Below are positions 1-7,399 of a stretch of 7,399 bases of DNA, one piece after another. Below the pieces are notes generated by a model. That model ran no database searches. It worked only from the letters and a program-made list of their open reading frames with translations, and was not told the DNA's origin. Source of the stretch: Chloroflexia bacterium (GTDB taxonomy: Bacteria > Chloroflexota > Chloroflexia > QHBQ01 > JADMIH01). The position numbers and the translations under genes are program-made. Every line of letters starts with the position of its first letter. The stretch's first letter is position 1. Location: assembly GCA_025927935.1 (NCBI GenBank), contig JAICKM010000341.1, positions 1 to 7,399 of the forward strand. The letters are read 5' to 3'.

Positions 1-1163
<1,163 letters not shown>

Positions 1164-1171
1164 CTTCGGCA
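1164..1171. repeat. Target-site duplication, right copy
   Basis: This copy of cttcggca is identical to 911-918 and abuts the right terminal inverted repeat. The shared base outside (c at 910 and at 1163) would allow a 9-bp reading, but then the inverted repeats fall out of register, so 8 bp is preferred. Confidence 0.8.
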
Positions 1172-1681
1172 ATTCCTTCTTTGACAATGTCGATAACATC
1201 CTTGGGGCTAAAACGATTTACCGGAGTATTATACTTCAAGAGGTCTAGCTTTGACCATATGTTTGGAAAATGGCTGACAAGAAGCTAGAGCAATGGACTC
1301 AACGTTCGCACGTAGCAGGCGGGCCGATCCTATATGGAGACTGTGCGGAAGTGCGTGTTTTCATACTACACCTTTTGGTTACAGACCCTGCAAATATGTG
1401 TAAAGGATCATTAAGACGAAAGTTGCTTTACTCCGTTCCGGATGATAACATTGGCTTGTAACTCTGATCCAGTCATGTGCCTACGGCACACCAGCGCGCA
1501 GAAAAACAGCACAAGTGGTTGCTCAGCCGACATCTAAGGTGCTATTTGCAGAAGAGCGCAGCGAAGCGTCTCATCGCGTGCGGGGACAAGACGAGATGCT
1601 GAACGGCGTGAAGCATGACAACCTGAGCTGGAAGCAGTATTCATAACGACAAGATCGGCGGGATTAACAGAGGGCACGGGT
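1172..1681. other. Intergenic stretch with no convincing gene; former upstream region of rph
   Basis: No recognisable gene is seen on either strand. A plus-strand frame at 1270-1461 (63 codons, ATG start, poorly placed ribosome site) resembles nothing I know. A plus-strand frame open from 1449 to the TAA ending at 1646 has no good start and is also unrecognised. On the minus strand, 1284-1159 is open and ends at a TAG created by the MITE end; it is treated as a possible gene remnant in the findings. A small perfect hairpin, tgtgcc-tac-ggcaca, lies at 1476-1490 without a T-run on either side. No clear terminator follows the cyclase stop at 1682. Composition shifts from mixed or AT-rich to strongly GC-rich near the right end of this stretch. 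Confidence 0.5.
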
Positions 1682-4600
1682 TTAACTGGCCTGGGCGGCG
1701 GCCATCTGGGCCAGGGTGGCGTCCACGCGGTCGAGCAGCCGGGCCGGGTCGATAGACTCGCGGGCGGCGGCGGGCGGGAGGTCGGGCAGGGGTGGCGGGG
1801 ACGGCAGGCGCCGGCCGGTCAGTTCCTGATAGCGCTGGCGGTATTCGATCTGCGGGAGCGCCGCATAGAGAGCGCGGTATTCGGCGGCGGCGTTCTCGCG
1901 CAGGTCGTGGCGGCTGGGGTCGATGCGCCAGCCTTCATAACGTAGTGCGGCCCGCTGCTCCGGCGCCGGCCAGCTGCTTTCCATATGGTGCAGGGCCGCC
2001 AGCGCAGTGGCCGGGCTGATCTGTTGCAGGGTGATGCCCAGGCGGATCGCCAGGACCTCGGCCTGGAACTGGATGTCGCGGCGTTGTACGGCGACGGCCT
2101 GGCGCAAGGCCACGTCGTTCAGCGCCTGGGCATCGGCGGCGCGGCCCAGGAGGGCGTAGAGCGCGGCCTGGCCGTGCAGGTACTCGCAGCGTAAGTAGGG
2201 GTTGTTGAGCAAGTCGGCCAGTTCGACGGCCTGGGCGTAGAGCCGATCGGCCTCGGCATAGCGGCCCTGCGCGGTGTAGGCGCGGGCCATGTTGGCGACG
2301 GCGATGCTCATGTACTTGCGGTCGCCGGTCTTACCCGCCATGGCGAGTTGTTGTTGCAGGCAGACCAGGCTGCGCCGGTAGTCACCGTATTCGCCGTAGA
2401 CGATGCCCATGTTGCCCAGCGCCTCGCTCACGCCGCGGCGCTCGCCCATCTCGGTGGCGATGCCGAGTTGCCGCCCGAAGCAGGCCAGGGCCTGGGCATA
2501 GTTGCCTTGCCGCCAGTAGACGGTGCCCATCTGGCCGACGGTGATGCTGATGCCGCGCCGGTCGTCGATCTCGACGGCGCGTAAGAGCGATTGCTCGAAG
2601 CAGGCCAGCGCCGCCGCGTACTCGCCCTGTTGCCAGTAGACGTTGCCCATGCTGCCGAGCGCCAGAATCATGCTGGGCCGGTCGCCCAGCGCGGTGGCGA
2701 TCTGCAACTGGCGGCTGTAGCTGGCGAGCGCGCGCGCATACTCGCCTTGCTCCCAGTAGATGCGCCCGAAGTTGCCCAGCGCCTGGCTGACTTGCTCCTG
2801 GTCGCCGATCTCGGTGGCGACCGCCAGTTGCTGCTCGGCGCAAGCCAGGGCGTCGGCATAATTGCCCTGCCGCCAGTAGATGTGGCCGATGCCGCCGATG
2901 GCCCGCGCCACGCCCTGGCGGTCGTCGATCTCGCCGCAGGTCTTGCGGGCGCGCTGGAGCCAGAGCAGCGCCTCGCCGTAGGAGCCTTTCAGGCCCAGGA
3001 GATCGCCCAGGGCCTGCTGCAAACGGGCGCGAGTATACGGGTCGCGGGCGGTCTCAAACTTTTGCAGGGCGCGCCGGTAGAGTTCCTCGGCTTCGCTCCA
3101 CTGGCCGATGAGTTGCAGGATGCCGCCGATCTTGAGCCGCACTGCGGTCTGCTCGGCGCGGGGTAGCAGCGGCACTAGACGGCGGTAGTATTCGATGGCC
3201 GCGTCGTTGGCGTAGGCGGCCTGGGCGGCTTCGGCGGCGCGCAGGAAGTACTCGCGCTGCTTGGCGACATCGCCGCTGAGGCTGTAGTGGTGGGCCAGCA
3301 GCGTGATCCAGCGCTGGATGTCGTCGCCGTAGGTCTGTTCGAGGAAGGCGCCGATCTGGCCGTGCAGCTTGGCGCGCGTGGCCCCGGCCAGACTCTGGTA
3401 GGCTACCTCCTGGGTGACGATATGCTTGAACAGGTAGATCAATTCCGGCTCAGGCTGGTCGATGTGGGTCAGATCCATCTGGCTGAGCGTGCTCAGGTAG
3501 CGCAGCACCTGCTCGTGCGGCCCCAGTTGCGGGTAACAGCCCCAGATCCAGGCGGCGGGGAACACCCGCCCGATCACGCTGGCGACTTTGAGCGTGGTCT
3601 TCTCGCCCTCCGGTAGCTGGTCGATGCGGCTGATGATCAGGCTGCGCAGGCTGGCGGGCAGATCGAGGTGCTGCAACGCCTCCAGGTCGGTCGGGTCGAT
3701 GCCCTGATCGTGGATCAGGTTGATCATCTCGTCAATGTAGAAAGGGTTGCCCTGGGCGCGCTCGGTAATGCGGCGGATGAGGGCCAGGGGCACGTCGTCT
3801 TCGGTGCCGAACAGGCGGGCCACCTTCATGCGGATCAGCCGCTCGGCCTCGGCGCGGGTGAACTCGGCCAGACGCAATTCGGTGAAATAGGGCAGGGCGG
3901 TGAGCCGTTCGCCTTCGGTAGCTGGTTGCGGCAGTGTGCGATAGACCAGTACCACAAGCACGGGCACATCGCCGATGTTGCGGGCCACGGCCTCGAGCAG
4001 GTCGAGCGACAGCGGGTCGATCCACTGGCAATCTTCGAGCACCAGCAGCAGGGGGCGATCCTGGGCGCGGGCGCGGATGGCGTGGATCAGCATGGCTTCG
4101 AGCGCGGCCTTACGCAGCTTCGCGTCGGGCGAGCGGGTGATCTCGGTCTCCGCAATCGGCATGTTAAGCGCCACGCCGAGCAAGGGCAGGCGCGGGACGG
4201 CGGCGGGATCGATCTGCTCCACGGCGGCGGTCAAGGTGCGGATTTGCGCATCGTCGCTCGCCGTGGGATCCACGCCGAAGAAGCCGCGCAGCAGGTTCTG
4301 CCAGACCAGGTAGGGCACGTTGGTGCCGTAGGATTGGCATTCGCCCGCGTAACATTGCAAGCCGTCTTGGCCGGCCAGCCGCCAGATCTCGCTGTTCAGC
4401 CGTGACTTGCCCATGCCCGCCTCGGCGGTGATGCCGATGATCTGCCCCGCGCCGTCCAGCACTTCGCTCAGCTTGGCGGCCACCAGCGCCTTCTCGACCT
4501 CGCGCCCGACCATGGGCAGGGTGTAGGTCTGGCCCTGCAAGCGCAGCGGGGCGCGCCCGTCCAGCCCGATCAGCGCGCTGATCGGCACCGGCTCGGCCAG

Positions 4601-5845
4601 ACCCTTGACCCCGATGGGCGGTAGTTCCTCGCATTGGATGGAGTCGGGCACCAACCGGCGGGTGAAATCGGTCAGCAAGATCTGGCCGCTGCCGGCCACC
4701 TGCATGAGCCGGGTGGCGAGGTTGACCGCGCCGCCGATGACGGTGTACTCCTGGCGCGCGGCGGCGCCCACGTTGCCGCAATAGACGAGGCCGGTGTTGA
4801 GGCCCATATGGGTCGGCACGCCAGGCAGGGCCTGTAGCTCCGCCGCGCAGCGCAGGGCGCGCTCCGGGTCGTTCTCATGGGCCAGCGGCGCGCCAAACAG
4901 CACCAGGTAGGTGCTACCCTTGTCGCCGATGTCGATTTTGTTCAGATAGCCGTCATAGCGGGCGACGATGCGCGTGACGGCGGTGAAATAGTTCTGCAAC
5001 TTCGCCACGACGGCGGGATCGTGGTCGTAGTCGAAGCCACTGAACCCGGCGAAGAGCATAGTGACGGCGCGGTACTCGTTGATGAAGCCGGTCTGCCCGT
5101 GGCGCAGCCGGGCGGCAATGGCGGGGTGCAGGTAGGCTTGCAGCGTGGGCTGGATGGCGGGCGACGGCACCGCGGGCGGTGGCATGGCGATGCGCGGCAG
5201 AGCCGGGCGCTCCAACCGGGTGACGACGGTGAACTCGTCGCGGGCGGCGCCGGTGGCGACGGCCCCGGCGTAGGGCAGCAGCGCGTTATGGACCACGACC
5301 TCGCCACGCCCGGCGTAGCGCTCGGCTTCGGCGCAGCGGTCCACGGCGGACCCGGCGATCACCGGCATGAGGCGTAGCGCGGGGTCACCGACGGTTGTGC
5401 AGAGGACTTCGCCCATCGCCAGCCCGGCCTGCATGCCCATACCGAAAACGCCCGCGCGGGTGCGGATGGCGGCATAGTGCGGCATGGCGGCCTGCATGTC
5501 GAGCGCACACTGGATGGCCCGGCGGACCACGGCCTGGCGGTTGCGTGGCGTGTAGGGGAAGAGTACGGTCATGCCGTCGCCGCCGAACCCGCCGATGACG
5601 CCCGAATAGCTGTGGATGAGGGCGATCATCGGGCCGAAGTAATTGTTGACGATGCTGGTCAGTTCTTCGGTGCCGCTACTGCCAGTCTGGCCGAGCGCCT
5701 CGCTCAGCGCGGTGAAGCCGGAGATGTCGGCGAAGAGGGCCACGGCGGGGAAACGCAGTTCGCGCCCCACCGGGCTGCGTTCCGGGTGGGCGACAATATC
5801 GGCGGCGATGGGGCCGGGGATGTAGGGCTGCCAGTACGGGTTCAC
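1682..5845 (-). CDS. Soluble-adenylyl-cyclase-like protein: tandem class III cyclase domains (C1-C2), AAA-type ATPase, TPR array
   Basis: This is a 1387-residue cytoplasmic protein with no signal peptide or membrane segment seen. C1 (about 30-200) has ADISGFT with D40 and GGDGMTVLF with D90, the two metal-binding aspartates. C2 (about 253-427) has LNKIDIGDKGSTYLVLFG with K303, and EYTVIGGAVNLATR with T368, N375 and R379; its own first metal Asp is replaced (G267). Together they can form one composite active site, predicted to make cAMP from ATP. The ATPase (about 443-720) has Walker A AEAGMGKS (K480, S481), Walker B LLLVLED (D605) and a QGNPFYIDE segment. TPRs follow from about 860 to 1250, with nine units from 911 in exact 40-residue register. 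The tail has a proline-rich patch (1347-1360). The order C1-C2-NTPase-TPR matches mammalian soluble adenylyl cyclase (ADCY10). The start is GTG at 5845, chosen for its ribosome site and position just before C1. The gene is probably transcribed alone. The domain architecture is sure; cyclase activity and the signal sensed are inferred. Confidence 0.92.
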   Translation of the reverse strand: MNPYWQPYIPGPIAADIVAHPERSPVGRELRFPAVALFADISGFTALSEALGQTGSSGTEELTSIVNNYFGPMIALIHSYSGVIGGFGGDGMTVLFPYTPRNRQAVVRRAIQCALDMQAAMPHYAAIRTRAGVFGMGMQAGLAMGEVLCTTVGDPALRLMPVIAGSAVDRCAEAERYAGRGEVVVHNALLPYAGAVATGAARDEFTVVTRLERPALPRIAMPPPAVPSPAIQPTLQAYLHPAIAARLRHGQTGFINEYRAVTMLFAGFSGFDYDHDPAVVAKLQNYFTAVTRIVARYDGYLNKIDIGDKGSTYLVLFGAPLAHENDPERALRCAAELQALPGVPTHMGLNTGLVYCGNVGAAARQEYTVIGGAVNLATRLMQVAGSGQILLTDFTRRLVPDSIQCEELPPIGVKGLAEPVPISALIGLDGRAPLRLQGQTYTLPMVGREVEKALVAAKLSEVLDGAGQIIGITAEAGMGKSRLNSEIWRLAGQDGLQCYAGECQSYGTNVPYLVWQNLLRGFFGVDPTASDDAQIRTLTAAVEQIDPAAVPRLPLLGVALNMPIAETEITRSPDAKLRKAALEAMLIHAIRARAQDRPLLLVLEDCQWIDPLSLDLLEAVARNIGDVPVLVVLVYRTLPQPATEGERLTALPYFTELRLAEFTRAEAERLIRMKVARLFGTEDDVPLALIRRITERAQGNPFYIDEMINLIHDQGIDPTDLEALQHLDLPASLRSLIISRIDQLPEGEKTTLKVASVIGRVFPAAWIWGCYPQLGPHEQVLRYLSTLSQMDLTHIDQPEPELIYLFKHIVTQEVAYQSLAGATRAKLHGQIGAFLEQTYGDDIQRWITLLAHHYSLSGDVAKQREYFLRAAEAAQAAYANDAAIEYYRRLVPLLPRAEQTAVRLKIGGILQLIGQWSEAEELYRRALQKFETARDPYTRARLQQALGDLLGLKGSYGEALLWLQRARKTCGEIDDRQGVARAIGGIGHIYWRQGNYADALACAEQQLAVATEIGDQEQVSQALGNFGRIYWEQGEYARALASYSRQLQIATALGDRPSMILALGSMGNVYWQQGEYAAALACFEQSLLRAVEIDDRRGISITVGQMGTVYWRQGNYAQALACFGRQLGIATEMGERRGVSEALGNMGIVYGEYGDYRRSLVCLQQQLAMAGKTGDRKYMSIAVANMARAYTAQGRYAEADRLYAQAVELADLLNNPYLRCEYLHGQAALYALLGRAADAQALNDVALRQAVAVQRRDIQFQAEVLAIRLGITLQQISPATALAALHHMESSWPAPEQRAALRYEGWRIDPSRHDLRENAAAEYRALYAALPQIEYRQRYQELTGRRLPSPPPLPDLPPAAARESIDPARLLDRVDATLAQMAAAQAS
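2281..3000 (-). repeat. Tandem 120-bp repeat encoding 40-residue TPR units
   Basis: Inside the cyclase gene, six consecutive 120-bp units are in exact register. The phrase gccagtaga or a close variant, encoding the YW pair, recurs at the end of the blocks at 2520, 2640, 2760 and 2880. At protein level the units read roughly GNxGxxYWxQGxYAxALAxxxxQL followed by xIAxxxGDR. The 40-residue period itself extends further, from residue 911 to about 1250 (DNA about 3115-2096), but outer units are more diverged. A 40-residue rather than 34-residue repeat is typical of kinesin-light-chain and LGN-type TPR arrays that bind protein partners. Strong similarity between neighbours suggests growth by unit duplication. 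Confidence 0.9.
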
Positions 5846-5852
5846 GGATGAG

Positions 5853-5857
5853 TCCTC
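5853..5857 (-). promoter_or_regulatory. Shine-Dalgarno site deciding the GTG start of the cyclase gene
   Basis: On the minus strand GAGGA sits 7 bases before the GTG at 5845. This spacing supports GTG as the real start rather than a later in-frame ATG, which would cut into the C1 domain. Confidence 0.6.
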
Positions 5858-5917
5858 GCGAGCGCGCCTCGGTCGCTCCTGTGCTTTTAAGCCCCCGCCA
5901 AGTGGGCTATTGCGTGT

Positions 5918-5923
5918 ATTATA
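5918..5923 (-). promoter_or_regulatory. Candidate -10 hexamer for the cyclase gene
   Basis: TATAAT on the minus strand, 73-78 bases upstream of the GTG start, is a perfect -10 hexamer in an AT-rich pocket of otherwise GC-rich DNA. No good -35 is found 16-18 bases further upstream, so the promoter may need an activator or another sigma factor. It would leave a leader of about 65 bases. The hexamer is one arm of a palindrome (5918-5930) whose other arm is TATAAT on the plus strand. Confidence 0.4.
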
Positions 5924-6058
5924 CTATAATTGGTGCAGATCAGCGTGTGCTATATGTTTACATTATCGTGCGAAGCGGCGCTCCGTTACGGGATCGGTCT
6001 ATCCTAGCCACGAGGAAAGACGCATGGATCGTGTAGAATGTGAATTTCGCGAATTGCA

Positions 6059-6093
6059 GGGTGCCGGGCGTGATTCATTGCGCCGCTGTAAGA
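6059..6093. repeat. GC-rich palindromic intergenic repeat, copy 1
   Basis: This is a 35-base unit matching 6103-6137 at 27 of 35 positions. The core reads gggtgccgggcgtgattcat and continues with a GCGCCGCT block. Most differences are transitions that degrade the palindrome present in copy 2, so this looks like the older, decayed copy. It resembles short palindromic (REP-like) repeats scattered between genes. Confidence 0.6.
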
Positions 6094-6102
6094 TCAGAAC
6101 TT

Positions 6103-6137
6103 GGGCGCCGGGCGCGATCAATCGCGCCGCTACACGA
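6103..6137. repeat. GC-rich palindromic intergenic repeat, copy 2
   Basis: This second copy of the unit at 6059-6093 begins 44 bases after the first. It holds two near-perfect palindromes: gcgcc-g-ggcgc (6105-6115) and ggcgcgat-ca-atcgcgcc (6111-6128). Its right end, gcgccgctacac, is repeated in inverted orientation at 6146-6157. The cluster is just after the aldehyde dehydrogenase stop codon, a common place for REP-like elements. Confidence 0.65.
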
Positions 6138-6157
6138 TTATAACTGTGTAGCGGCGC
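6124..6157 (-). terminator. Strong hairpin after the aldehyde dehydrogenase gene, possible terminator
   Basis: Bases 6124-6135 and 6146-6157 form a perfect 12-bp, mostly G-C stem with a 10-base loop (gattataact), 35 bases past the dehydrogenase stop. No T-run follows on the minus strand, so it is not a textbook intrinsic terminator. It may instead be part of the repeat cluster or an mRNA 3'-end stabiliser. It overlaps and competes with the 6111-6128 palindrome. Confidence 0.4.
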
Positions 6158-6192
6158 TATGGTTGCATCCGGGGGTTGGCCGGGCGGGGCGG

Positions 6193-7399
6193 CTACTCGG
6201 CGGCAGTGCTCGCCGGCGTAGCGGTGGCGGCGGGGCCGATCCAGACGGTCTGGATGTTGACGAACTCGCGGATGCCGAAGGCGGAGAGTTCGCGGCCATA
6301 GCCGCTGCGCTTGACGCCGCCGAAGGGCAGGCGCGGGTCGGAGGCGACCATACCGTTGATGAAGACGCCGCCCGCCTCGATGCGCCGGGCCAGGGTGCGC
6401 GCCCGCTCGATGTCGGCGGTCCAGAGATTGGAGCCGAGGCCGTAGACGGTATCGTTGCCCAGGGCGATAGCTTCGTCTTCGTCGCGGGCGCGGATGACGG
6501 CGGCGACCGGGCCGAAGGTTTCCTCACGGAAGACGGGCATCTCGGTCGTGACCCCGGTGAGCACGGTGGGCGGGTAGTAGTAGCCCTTGCCCTCGCGCGG
6601 GGCGCCGCCGGTCAGCACCCTGGCGCCCATCGCCGCCGACCGCTCGACCTGGTCGTGCAGGGCCGCGCGCAGGTCACCGCGGGCCATGGGGCCGATCTGG
6701 GTGGCCGGGTCGAGCGGGTCGCCGATCTTGAGCGCTTCCACGGCGGCCTTGAAGCGGGCCTCGAAGGCATCGGCCACGTCCTCGACGACGATGAACCGCT
6801 TGGCGGCGATGCAACTCTGGCCCGTGTTGAGGTTGCGGGCGCGGGCGGCGGTGGTCGCCGCGGCGTCTAAATCCGCATCGGCCAGGACGATGAAGGGATC
6901 GGAGCCGCCCAGTTCCAGCACCAGCTTCTTCAGGGCATGTCCCGCTGCCGCCGCCACTCGCGCTCCGGCGATGTCGCTGCCGGTGAGCGTGACGGCGCGC
7001 ACGCGCGGGTCGGCGATCATCTGCTCGGCGGTGGCGCCGGGGACCAGCACCGTGCGCAGGATGCCGTCCGGAAAGCCGCCGCCGCGGAACAGGTCTTCGA
7101 TGGCAAGTGCGCAGCCGGGCACGTTGGATGCGTGCTTGAGCACGGCGGCGTTGCCCGCCATCATGGCTGGGGCGGCGAAGCGGAGCACCTGCCAGAAGGG
7201 AAAGTTCCAGGGCATGATCGCCAGCACCACGCCCAGCGGCGTGAATTCGACGTAGCTCTCGCGGGCGTTGGTGGCGATGACCTCGTTGGCTAGAAACTGC
7301 TCGCCGTTGTCGGCGTAATATTCGCAGTTCCAGGCGCACTTCTCGATTTCGGCCTCGGCCTCCGTGATCGGCTTGCCCATCTCGGTCGTGATCAAGCGG
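6193..7399 (-). CDS. NAD(P)-dependent aldehyde dehydrogenase, succinate-semialdehyde-dehydrogenase-like, partial at right edge
   Basis: The enzyme oxidises an aldehyde to the carboxylate with NAD(P)+ in the cytoplasm. The best guess for substrate is succinate semialdehyde (YneI/Sad or GabD-like branch). The frame is open to the window edge, so the first 50-60 residues are missing; the TTG at 7395 is an internal Leu in RLITTEMGKP, not a start. Counting from that Leu: MPWNFPFWQ carries the oxyanion Asn (N64), LKHASN carries the cofactor Lys (K87), LTGS lies at 137-140, LELGG holds the general base Glu (E161), and TGQSCIAAKR holds the nucleophile Cys (C195). The Glu-Cys spacing is the usual 34. 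EETFGPV (E291-V297) and SDPRLPFGGVKRSGYGREL (352-370) complete the fold, and the latter is typical of the YneI/Sad type. A short Ala/Thr/Pro-rich tail ends the protein. All catalytic residues are present, so it should be active. The family is certain; the substrate is not. Confidence 0.93.
   Translation of the reverse strand, partial: RLITTEMGKPITEAEAEIEKCAWNCEYYADNGEQFLANEVIATNARESYVEFTPLGVVLAIMPWNFPFWQVLRFAAPAMMAGNAAVLKHASNVPGCALAIEDLFRGGGFPDGILRTVLVPGATAEQMIADPRVRAVTLTGSDIAGARVAAAAGHALKKLVLELGGSDPFIVLADADLDAAATTAARARNLNTGQSCIAAKRFIVVEDVADAFEARFKAAVEALKIGDPLDPATQIGPMARGDLRAALHDQVERSAAMGARVLTGGAPREGKGYYYPPTVLTGVTTEMPVFREETFGPVAAVIRARDEDEAIALGNDTVYGLGSNLWTADIERARTLARRIEAGGVFINGMVASDPRLPFGGVKRSGYGRELSAFGIREFVNIQTVWIGPAATATPASTAAE

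Noticed and set aside
1270..1461. Plus-strand 63-codon frame with an ATG start
   Set aside because: It has no recognisable motif and no well-spaced ribosome site, and it lies in a gene-poor stretch. It is most likely chance.
1476..1490. Small hairpin tgtgcc-tac-ggcaca as a terminator
   Set aside because: The stem is only 6 bp, no T-run follows on either strand, and it is about 190 bases from the nearest stop codon.
2281..3000. Regular 120-bp spacing as a CRISPR-like or satellite array
   Set aside because: The period falls exactly on codons of the TPR protein, and there are no unique spacers between short identical repeats.
2591..3166. Long plus-strand frame (191 codons) opposite the TPR array, and similar frames opposite the ATPase, C1 and dehydrogenase
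   Set aside because: These are shadows of GC-rich coding sequence on the opposite strand. Repetitive Ala/Gly/Leu/Val composition mirrors the codon pattern of the real genes.
5945..5963. CRP-like site (TGTGC...TTACA) near the cyclase promoter
   Set aside because: The half-sites are imperfect and their spacing is one base too long, so autoregulation by cAMP-CRP is not supported.
7393..7395. TTG as the start codon of the aldehyde dehydrogenase
   Set aside because: The frame stays open to the window edge, and the residue is the internal Leu of the conserved LITxEMGKP segment. About 50-60 N-terminal residues lie outside.

Overview
The right-hand three quarters of the window (about 1680-7399) is GC-rich DNA. 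It carries a very large class III nucleotide cyclase / AAA-type ATPase / TPR protein and an aldehyde dehydrogenase, both on the minus strand. Giant cyclase-ATPase-TPR proteins together with short palindromic GC-rich intergenic repeats are what I would expect from a Chloroflexota-like bacterium (Roseiflexus, Kouleothrix, Herpetosiphon type). This is an inference from gene style only, since no ribosomal or marker gene is present. The left part (1 to about 1650) is visibly more AT-rich, with different codon use, and looks like acquired or rearranged DNA.

Layout, left to right: (1) 1-899, minus strand: the N-terminal ATP-binding third of a rifampin phosphotransferase (Rph) homologue, running off the left edge. 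(2) 919-1163: a 245-bp MITE-like element with 25-bp perfect terminal inverted repeats and an 8-bp target duplication (911-918 and 1164-1171), inserted directly against the rph Shine-Dalgarno sequence. (3) 1172-1681: about 510 bp with no convincing gene, containing the former upstream sequence of rph. (4) 1682-5845, minus strand: a 1387-residue protein with the order cyclase C1 - cyclase C2 - ATPase - TPR, the same architecture as mammalian soluble adenylyl cyclase. (5) 5846-6192: the promoter region of that gene, with a palindromic -10 region, followed by a cluster of GC-rich palindromic repeats and a 12-bp-stem hairpin. (6) 6193-7399, minus strand: the C-terminal 400 or so residues of a succinate-semialdehyde-dehydrogenase-like aldehyde dehydrogenase, running off the right edge.

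The genes do not form an obvious pathway. Aldehyde dehydrogenase and cyclase are co-directional, but a 347-bp gap with a hairpin and a separate candidate promoter argues for separate transcription. The rph gene is isolated behind the MITE. The two points most worth following are the cyclase, whose residues predict a single composite active site with the bicarbonate-site residues lost, and the MITE insertion that must have rewired rph expression. I do not see a clearly novel multi-gene system here.
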